Shown here: piece by piece, positions 56,268 through 64,000 of the stretch
How positions within the stretch are numbered: position 1 is the stretch's first letter
Layout: each line of letters starts with the position of its first letter
Source of the DNA: Mallotus nudiflorus
Taxonomy: Eukaryota; Streptophyta; Magnoliopsida; Malpighiales; Euphorbiaceae
DNA length: 64,000 nucleotides
Direction of reading: 5' to 3'
Assembly (NCBI GenBank): GCA_947683625.1
Contig: CANTUR010000892.1
Span: forward strand, 248,001 to 312,000
Position numbers and translations under genes: made by a program
The notes under the pieces: generated by a model
The model's input: only the letters and a program-made list of their open reading frames with translations
Databases searched by the model: none
What the model was told of the DNA's origin: nothing

Positions 56268-56400
56268 TGGTTACTTTAAGGTTTTGGGTAAGGGTATTCT
56301 TCTTGAGAATAAGCCTATTATTGTGAAGGCTAAATTAGTTTTTAATATTGCCAAAAAAAAAATCTAGGAGAATGGTGGAGCTATTGTTCTTAATGCTTGA
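56268..56400 (+). pseudogene. RPL27A: Ribosomal protein L27a (uL15) pseudogene, 3' part
   Basis: Directly after the right target-site duplication the reading continues GYFKVLGKGILLENKPIIVK, then AKLVFNIAKKKI-stop-ENGGAIVLNA and the natural stop at 56398-56400. This is the C-terminus of plant L27a, with a premature stop for the Lys of the usual KKIKE motif. It joins in frame with the piece ending at 16139 once the 40 kb MULE and one TSD copy are removed. The T-rich DNA that follows would be the 3' UTR of the parent transcript. Whether the copy was a processed (reverse-transcribed) pseudogene cannot be decided, because the part that would show introns is deleted. Confidence 0.85.
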
Positions 56401-56800
56401 GTTTTTTTTAAAAAATTTAAAGTATTTCAATGTGGGTCCTTTGTTCTTATGGTTTGATTTAAATGGATATATGACTTTTTTTTATAGAAGATATATGACT
56501 TATTGTATTTTTATTTTAACTATTTGCTCTTTTTTAATATTATTTTTATTTAATTCAATGCATGTTTAATAGTTGAATATAAATTTATAATTTATAGGAA
56601 ATGAACTTCTTGTCAAGAAAGACCATAGAAGATTTTTATCAATGCTGAAATTTTAGCAGTTAAAGAAATAATCTTCTTAAAACATTATTCTAAGGTCTAT
56701 CCCTTTGGGGTTTTCTCCTTGTTAGGTCCACTCCTTGGCATTCCAATCCCTAAAGTTCCTTAGGAAATTGAAAATTGTTACTCAGTCAAATTAACTGGCA
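56401..56800. other. RPL27A 3' flank / LINE 5' border
   Basis: The T-rich DNA after the RPL27A stop may be its former 3' UTR. The exact 5' end of the LINE is not visible; LINE-like C-rich sequence is clear from about 56800. Confidence 0.4.
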
Positions 56801-57069
56801 CAAAACATTTGTAGCTCATGTCTAATCAACTTGTTTGTCATCACAGTTCTATTAAGATTCCACTGAAAGATGCCAAACATCAAACAACTACTTGTTTCTC
56901 CCTTAAAACATCATTGTCTCTTGTTAAATGTTCATCTAACTCCTCAAAAACCACTTCCTTACCTCACTCTACACACTTGCCCTTACTTTTAATAACTACC
57001 CATCTTTTGAACCCCACATAACTATTTTGCAACTAATAACCCCTTATCCATATTGCCTTCTTTAACCTC

Positions 57070-58140
57070 CTTCAACAAACCCAAGTACCATAACCCCTCC
57101 ATAAATGAAGAACTGATGAGATTTTTTGCTCTTATCAAGCAAACTAAAAACTTAAGTTGTGAAGAGCTGACATTACAACTGACAAACACCTAGGTAACAT
57201 CACCCCTAAACAAAAATGAGACACCAATTGGAAGGCTAGTATCAAACTGAGACCTAGGATTGCATGTCATTAAAGTAGTTCTTTCGAAGTTTTAGCAGAA
57301 TTTGAGGCCTTTCACAATTTGAAGAACCTAGAATAAAATGCTACTTTTCCATTTTAAACAAGCATTAGATGTGGAATGGGTGCTAGAAGAAAGACCTTAG
57401 TGCATCAATAACCACCTATTAATCCTAGAGGAATGGAACCCCGCCTTAATGGCCTTAAAAATCCCACTAAACTCAACACCCATCTAGCTGCAAGTTCATG
57501 GAATACTATCAAATCAAATGGGGAGAGAAAATGTGGAACTAATAGGCTCACTCTTCTTCGGTATGCTAGATGTAGACCCATAAAAAATAAATACAATGAG
57601 ATGAAGAACATACTTTTGAAGTCAAAGTGAAGGTAGATGTTACAAAGCCACTTCTGCCATGTTTTTATAACCAAACAGGAGATGGCAGAAAGGTATAGAA
57701 TAAGTTCAAATACAAAACAATGTTGAATATTTATTGCAACTATGGTATCATGGGGCACATTGCCAGCGACTGCCCACCAAATGATAATAGCTACTAGGAA
57801 GGGTTACTAAAGAAAATAAAATATATAATGCATGGATGAAAGCATTGCTCCAGTCGTAATAGAATAAAACCAAAGCAACCTCTGAGACAAATAATAACTA
57901 AACCAAGCCTTAGGATTACTGGAATTCTAATTAGAAAAAGCATCTGAGCATTCTTTGATCAATATAACACATAGAGGAAGAAGCCAGGAAGAAAGCCAAA
58001 TGTTAAATGACAAACAGAATCTTTAAAAAACACAAAGGTAGGAAAAAGAGTTAAGGAGGTTGAGGTTTATGTAAAGTCAGAAGATAAGGATAATGCGACT
58101 AAATCTAATGAACTGAAATAGCCACAAAGCTATAAGCTGA
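57070..58140 (+). pseudogene. LINE ORF1 (DUF4283 / zinc knuckle)
   Basis: The DUF4283-type reading starts near 57110 (LMRFFALIKQTKNLSCEELT), passes FKQALDVEWVLEERP, then NNHLLILEEWNPALMALKIP and LQVHGILSNQMGRENVELIG (about 57490-57550). In another frame VDVTKPLLPCFYNQTGDGRK (57632) leads to the zinc knuckle CNYGIMGHIASDC at 57735-57773, whose second Cys has become Tyr. The C-terminal part to 58140 is basic and Ser/Lys-rich. ORF1 proteins of plant L1 elements bind the element RNA. Stops and one frameshift near 57600 inactivate this copy. Confidence 0.82.
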
Positions 58141-58930
58141 CCCCTAACCTAGTCGATGAGAAAGATTCCATAACTCTATATGCAGCCCTCTTTGTCTTAA
58201 AGGAACTGGGCATCGAAGAACGCTTTTTGAACCTTATCAACCCAACCCTTGCAATTAGACCTGTGCAATCTTTATTGAAACCCTGCTATGCCTATCCACT
58301 CAACCTCAACCTCCTAGAAGCCTAACCCAAATCCCCCACTATCATCACAATGAACCCACTTAAGATTTATAGACCCAAATAGATGTTCATGCTACACCTT
58401 GTAAACTTTTTGGATCTACATCTTTGACATCAAAACACCTCCAACCCGACCCTAATTAGGTCTCCATTTGGAACTGGTGAAAAATTGAAATTTTATCTAA
58501 CCTTTCCCCCTTATATGTTATAAACTATCATTAACTACCATTTCCTCACATCTCTATAGAACAACTGATGAATATGTCCTTTAATCTTTATGTCTTGAAG
58601 ATATTTCTCCCTTGTCTAGGTAGTTGGCCTTTCTCCTTGTACCTAATGCTTCTCTTACCTCCACCATACCTAACTCTACCTACATACCAAACAACCCCCC
58701 TTAAACAACTCTAGACTCCACCTCACCCCAATAAACATCAAATGGTTGGTGAGGACAAGGCAATCACCAACTTACCTTAAACTTTGAATCGAAACCCAAC
58801 CCTATTTGAAACTCTAACACTACAAGGAAAAGGGCCTAGCTTGTCAATGAGTACTACTCTGAAAAAAGACATTGTCATAAACTCTTCTAATGTTTGTGGT
58901 GCAGGGTGTTAGCTCGAAATGGCCTCAATA
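58141..58930 (+). other. LINE ORF1 tail / inter-ORF region
   Basis: A C- and A-rich stretch with Pro/Thr/Asn-rich readings and many stops. It is collinear with 18628-19300 and 55471-55590, which is how the broken first LINE copy was recognised. Confidence 0.7.
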
Positions 58931-58936
58931 TGCCTA

Positions 58937-61900
58937 ATGAGGATTTTAGTATGGAATTGTAACGATATGGGGAATCCCTTGACATTCCACCATCTCAAAA
59001 GGATGATTAAATCTCATTCCTTAGTTCTTATTTTCCTATTGGAGACAAAAAGTAGGAATGCAAGAGTTGTAAAGGTGTTCCATAGACAAAGTAGATATAA
59101 ATCAGATATTTTTAAGCCAAATGGAATAACTGGTGGCTTATTTGTGGCATGGCAACATAATTAGGACATTAAGGTGGTTAGGAAAGAGAACTTCTTCATC
59201 CAATGCAAAGTTTAAAGATGAAAAACATGCCAAATCATAGGTTTTTCAGAGTTCATATAAGTTATGAAATAAATAAAATAAAGGCACAATTAGAGAAGCT
59301 TTAAGCCATTTTGGTTAACACAAACTAAGGTGTAATCGTTTACAGTGATTTCAATGCCATCTTAAGAATTATAGAAATTTTTTTAGGGGGGGGGGGGGGG
59401 AAGCTATCCAAATCCAGCCAGAATGTCCCTCTTACAAGATTTTGTCCATAATGCAGGATTGATAGACTTAGGATTCATAGAGGAACCTTTTACGTGGAAC
59501 AATAGAAGAGATTGGGGAATAACCACATTCGAAAATGAATAGACCGAGCCCTAATGACCACTAACTGGAACCTATCACATCCAAATGCCTAACTTTTACA
59601 CATATAATATCTAGGCTCAGATCACTGCCCACTCATGTTGCAATGTTAGGGAAAGCGATGTATAAGCAGGAAATAGTTCAAATTTGATGCAAGATAGGTT
59701 ATAGAGGAGTAAACCATGGAAACAATCAAAAGATATTAGGAAACACTAGTTTCCAACTCATAACTTTACTAATTATATAGTAAATTAAAGCACTATAGAC
59801 ACAACCTAGTCCAATGGAGTAGGAATCATAACTTGAATTCCTCAGAACATTGAACAACTTAAAGCTAAACTCTCACTACTATAACATAAAGCAAATGACT
59901 GGAATGGAGAGAAAATAAGATAGCTAGAATTAGAACTAGCTTTGAAAATGTAGAGAGAAGAAGTATATTGGGCTCAAAAGGTAGAACAAAGTGGCTAAAA
60001 TAGGGCGACCGCAACACCTCCTTCTTCTATGCAAAAATTATCCAATAAAGACGATGAATGAACATCCAAAGGCTATAAAATGAATCAAGCCAATGGATCA
60101 TAGAGGAGGATACTATTAGAGCCATAATTATAAACTACTTTAAAAAAATCTAAAAAACCCAATAGCCTTAGAGGTTCAAAGAAGTAACTAGCAACGTGCA
60201 ACTAAGGATCATAGAGAATATGAATAGGGAGCTCACATAACCAATAATAGATGTAGAAATTAAAGTTGTAACCTTTGCAATTATCCTAATAAAAGCCCTA
60301 AATTTCAATGGATTAACTGGTTTTTTTTTTTTGGAATACTAGGACATAATAGGAGAAAAGCTAACAACTGTTAAATCTTTCTTTTAAGGAGGTAGAATGT
60401 TGAAAAACATAAATCACACTACCATACACTTATCCCTAAAGTGCCGCACCCAAAAACCATAAAGCAACTCAAACCCATCGACCTATGTATAGTGATATAC
60501 AAGATCATAACCAACAGATTATAGCAAGTGTTGTTATTCTTATGTACAGAAGCCTAAAGCACCTTTATTAAAAGGAGGCAAATCTCTAATAATATCCTCA
60601 TTGCCTACGAAATCATGCATCGCCTAAAGAATTAAAAAGTAAAAAATAAGTTAGAAGTAACAATTAAACTGGACATGAGAGAAGCTTATAAACAATTTGA
60701 ATAGCCTTTATCCAACACATGATGGAAACTTTAAGTTTTAACTAAAAGTGGATAGGCTGGATTATGGAATGCATCACAACGGTGTCATACTCTTTCTCAT
60801 TAAATGGAAGCAATTTTGGGTAAATCAAATCGACCAGGGGGAGTCGACAAGGAGATCCCCTCTCACTATACTTATTTATATTGGTAACTAATGGCTTCTC
60901 CAACCTTTTGTTAAGAGCAGAAGCACAACAACTTATCATAAAAGTTAAGATCAGTAGATCATGCCTACCGATCTCTCACCTACTATTTGCTAATAATTCT
61001 TTGGTGTTTTGTACAACCTCTCTACTTAAAATGGAGCAGCTCAAACACATCCTAGAATGTTACTCCTTAGCCAGTAGAAAATAAGTCGATCTTGACAAAT
61101 CAACCATCTTCTTTAGTAAAAAAACAAACCCGAACCTTCAGGCTAAAGTGGCTAATAAAATCAAGATCACAAATGCTGACCATTAGGATAAGTATCTGGG
61201 ATTGCCTTCCACCATCCACAAATTAAAGATGCAAGAATCATAAAAAAGCTTGTAGGGTGGAAGAAAAACTGCTCTCTATAAGTGGGAAAGAGGTACTCAT
61301 CAAAGTAGTAGCTTTGACCATCCCAATTTATACAATGGCATGCTTTAAGCCTCCTGCTAAAATCTACAAGCAAGTCAACTCTTTGATTAGTAGATTCTAG
61401 TGGGGCTTTTATAATGAAAAATGAAAGATGACATGGATTGGGTCGCAAGAAATGTGTAAAAGGAAGAAATAAGGAGGACTTGGTTTTAAAGATTTAAAAA
61501 GCTTCAATCTCGCTATGCTTGCCAAGCTGGGATGGAAAATCATCCAACAACCCAACTTTCTAGTTGCAAAAGTCCTTAAAAGCAAATATTTTCCCAACCA
61601 ATCTTTCTAGGAAGCTTTAATCCATGGTTACCCATCCTGGGGATGGCGTAGCATTATGGAGAGCAAAAAGGTGCTATCCAAAGGAAGGAGATGGCAAGTA
61701 AGGAATAATTGCCTTATCCAATGTAAAGATGATCCATGGATAGCCTCTTTATACCCTTTCAAACCTAGATTGAAAGAGGGTAGCTGGAATCAATTTATCA
61801 CAGTCAAACATCTAATCCATCCAGACAAAGCAATGTGGAAGTTTCCTACAGTATGGTCGATGTTTGTGGAAGTACATGCAAAAATTATTCTTAATACCCC

Positions 61901-63005
61901 CTGTTAGTAAAATGAACCTCCTAAATAGAATGGTCTGGCACTACACCAAACATGGTTACTACACGATTAAATTAGGCTACCACATGACAACACAGAAGCT
62001 TATTGAGAACTAGACTACCTCAAGCTCCAGTAGTCATCCTAATATGAGCAAAGAGTATTGGAAATTTCTATGGAATCTTAATATCCCTCAAAACGTGAGA
62101 GTCTTCATATGGCATGCACTGAGGGAGGGACTTCTAGTTGGATCAAATATGCAACACAGACTTCATTATGTTAATGGGCGATGCCAAAGATGTGGACAAA
62201 GTGAGGCTACTTAACACATCCTATTTGAATGTAGTTATACCGCCCAAGTCTAGTACAACAACCACCTATCTCTAAGGTCCTCATCTTTATAGGGTGAATC
62301 CTTAGTGGAAAAGTGAGATAATCTTCAACAGGCCCTCTGCAAAGCCAAAAGGGGCAAAGAGCTATTTCAATAAGTAACTTTTATTCTATGGGCCATATGG
62401 AAAGCACAGAACACCTTCATTTTTTATAATGAAGAGGAGTCTCTAATATAAACTTTTAGAAAGGCTCTGTATCTTTAGGAGGAATACACGTCAGGTTACC
62501 ACACACCAATAGCTCTTACATAACCACTGCAGACCACTAATTAGTAAACATGGATGCCCCTATAATAATGAACAATTAAGATTAATTTTGACAATGCGAT
62601 TAATGCCAACCAAAAAATTAGCATGGTTAGAGTCATAGCTCAAAATATAAAAGACAGGGTAATGGCATACTCTATCAAGAAGTACTCCACTATCAATAAT
62701 CCTTTGATAATGGAAGCGATTGGTATGTGAACATCCATAGAATTGGCCATCAAGAATAATTGGTAAGAGGTAGTGATTGAAGGCGACAGCAAGACAATAG
62801 TGGATGCAATCACAAGGACCAACCTACCTCTGACGAACTTTGAAGTGGTAATAGCATATATCAAGCTACTGGCCATTAAAATAAGAGTTTGTGATTCCTT
62901 TTTATGCACAGATAGTGTAATTGGGTAACTCAAAAGTTGGCATAAAAAGCCCTTAGAAATAGTAGGTTTTATGATTGTATTCAAGCCCAACTTACTTAGC
63001 TTGAG
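58937..63005 (+). pseudogene. LINE ORF2: endonuclease, reverse transcriptase, RNase H
   Basis: The start MRILVWNCNDMGNPLTFHHL (58937) is typical of plant L1 ORF2. The endonuclease shows the Glu of LLETK and the closing SDHCPLML (about 59620). RT motifs follow in shifting frames: RTKWLK-stop-GDRNTSFF (about 59990), HLSLK/IPKV and KPIDL (about 60440-60490), KLDMREAYK (about 60670), and the box FANNSLVFC at 60986, where FADD is usual. After it come LISRF-stop-WGF (about 61390), GGLGFKDLKSFNLAMLAKLG and the zf-RVT finger CQRCGQSEAT...HILFEC (about 62180). The RNase H reads NNPLIMEAIG ... VVIEGDSKTIVDAITRTNL (about 62690-62830). Both catalytic Asp residues of the RT box are Asn. Dead. Confidence 0.87.
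59386..59401 (+). repeat. Poly-G run in ORF2
   Basis: A run of about 14-16 G at the same point as a G run in the other LINE copy (about 56052-56068). In frame it encodes consecutive Gly. Confidence 0.9.
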
Positions 63006-63060
63006 AATTTGTATTAATTTTACTTATCAATGGAATCTATTTATCTTCCTTTGAAAAAAA

Positions 63061-64000
63061 AGTTAAAGAAATAAAATGTATAGATTGAAATGTTGAAATT
63101 ATGTAATTACTTTGAATATATAATTACCTTAAAGTTGTATTTACTTTTTTAAGAAAAAAACTTAAGATAAAATGTATCAATATTCCTGAAAAGAGTCCTA
63201 GAGGGGGGGGGGGGTGAATGGGACTATCAAATAAAAATGAGAAATTAAAAGAATTCTTTATAAGAATTAAATGGAAGTTGAGAAGGAAGAATGAAGAACA
63301 CAAAAATTTAAGGAGTTCGAATTCAATAACAATCCTACATCTCCACATAACTTATCCCCAAGTTAGGATTTTTAATCACCCATAATCTTATTTACAAGAT
63401 TGAGATTACACAAGAGTTTTATGGCTCACTCTTACAACCTTACAACTTGTGTTTTGAAAGCTCACTCAAAAAACCAAAACCCAAGTGTTTCAATAGAAAA
63501 CACTTAAACTAATTCCTTTAGAAATAAATATCACTTCCCTTCTAATCTAACCCAAGATTTAAGATGAAGAGAAATTCTATTTCTAACACACAACCAACTC
63601 TCACAAGAAAGCTCAATGAATGCTTAAGAAAGAATGAATGATAAATAAGTTTCTTAACTTTCATTTAGCTTTAGAGGTTTTTATATAGAAAAAAACTAAA
63701 AAATATAGTTATTGAAGGTGTAAATAATGTGTCCAATGTCTATATTTAGAATCATTGAAAGTGATGCTGTCAGACAGCTATTCATGGATTAAAACTGTGA
63801 TTGTTTACTCAAGATGTTTGAATTTGCCCACACTTTTAAAAGAAGCTATAGATATTTGAATTATATTTCCGTATCATTTTGAATCACCTAAATTGGACTT
63901 CTGTAACTCAAGATACGTCTAAAATACTAAGAGTTGTGCAATATGAGATGCAGACTATTGTCAGATAGCTATACACAAGTTGAAGCTATGATTTTATATT
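63061..64000. other. Unassigned repetitive end of window
   Basis: At 63191-63220 the phrase gagtcctagagggggg followed by gtgaatggga is one I know as a recurrent motif in plant interspersed (probably LTR-derived) repeats. Two related phrases, ctgtcagacagctattca (about 63767) and ttgtcagatagctataca (about 63959), lie 190 bases apart. No coding sequence is seen. It may be the start of another LTR element that continues beyond the window. Confidence 0.35.

Larger units (their letters stand above)
56800..63060 (+). mobile_element. L1-like LINE, nearly full length
   Basis: A 5' leader, ORF1 (DUF4283 and zinc knuckle), a Pro/Thr-rich linker and ORF2 (endonuclease, RT, zf-RVT, RNase H) stand in the usual order, ending near 63060 with an A-run (gaaaaaaaagttaaag). 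It is a sister copy of the fragment at 18628-19300 plus 55471-56112. Stops and shifts occur throughout, so it is inactive. Confidence 0.88.

Noticed and set aside
57405..57758. 117-codon minus-strand reading
   Set aside because: Lies opposite LINE ORF1 (DUF4283 motifs on the plus strand), so it is a shadow reading.
1..64000. tRNA, rRNA or other structured RNA genes
   Set aside because: No cloverleaf with A and B boxes or rRNA motif was recognised on either strand by eye. A tRNAscan-SE run would be decisive.

Overview
This window is nuclear DNA of a flowering plant, most likely a eudicot, and almost all of it is decayed transposable elements. The DNA is AT-rich. Every recognisable family is plant-type: Tekay/Del-like, Copia and Tat/Ogre LTR elements, MuDR-like (MULE) and hAT transposases, an L1-like LINE with a C-terminal RNase H, a DUF1985 gene, a plant mobile domain gene, a SAUR and cytosolic ribosomal protein L27a. 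No intact host gene is visible. The L27a and SAUR copies are both broken.

Region 1 (1-16040) is a series of relics side by side. Two partial copies of a Tekay/Del-like LTR lie at 1-2510 and 3150-3846. A 5'-truncated Copia element follows (3847-7547), with a 1.6 kb solo LTR inserted in its reverse transcriptase. Then come short exon-like minus-strand stretches of unknown origin (7630-8280), a MULE transposase (8960-10829) converging on a DUF1985 gene (12950-11085, minus), and a hAT transposase (13549-15585).

Region 2 (16041-56400) is a Russian-doll nest that can be resolved from target-site duplications (TSDs). A degenerate RPL27A copy (start 16041, stop 56400) is split by a MULE (16140-56258, 9-bp TSD 8/9 matching). 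That MULE carries a captured SAUR gene with its upstream region, and a LINE fragment. The LINE fragment is split by Tat element A (19301-55465, perfect TSD ccaac). Element A contains Tat element B (27712-47118, TSD attac/attat) and, in its 3' LTR, a second MULE (50731-54729). Element B's 3' LTR contains a related antisense solo LTR (44485-46498, perfect TSD cttag). Order of events: RPL27A, MULE1, LINE fragment, element A, element B, solo LTR C. MULE2 is later than A.

Element B has the full Tat order: LTR, gag, protease, RT, RNase H, archaeal-type RNase H, integrase, an antisense gene with a plant mobile domain, tandem repeats, polypurine tract, LTR. Element A keeps gag-protease and antisense-gene remnants but has lost RT to integrase. 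Short dyad arrays occur in the LTRs of both A and B and again beside the antisense gene of B.

Region 3 (56400-64000) holds the RPL27A 3' flank, a nearly full-length LINE (about 56800-63060: ORF1 with a zinc knuckle, ORF2 with endonuclease, RT, zf-RVT and RNase H), and an unassigned repetitive end. All coding regions carry many stops and frameshifts, and the YxDD-type boxes of all three RTs seen are mutated. I see no tRNA, rRNA, CRISPR or microbial system.
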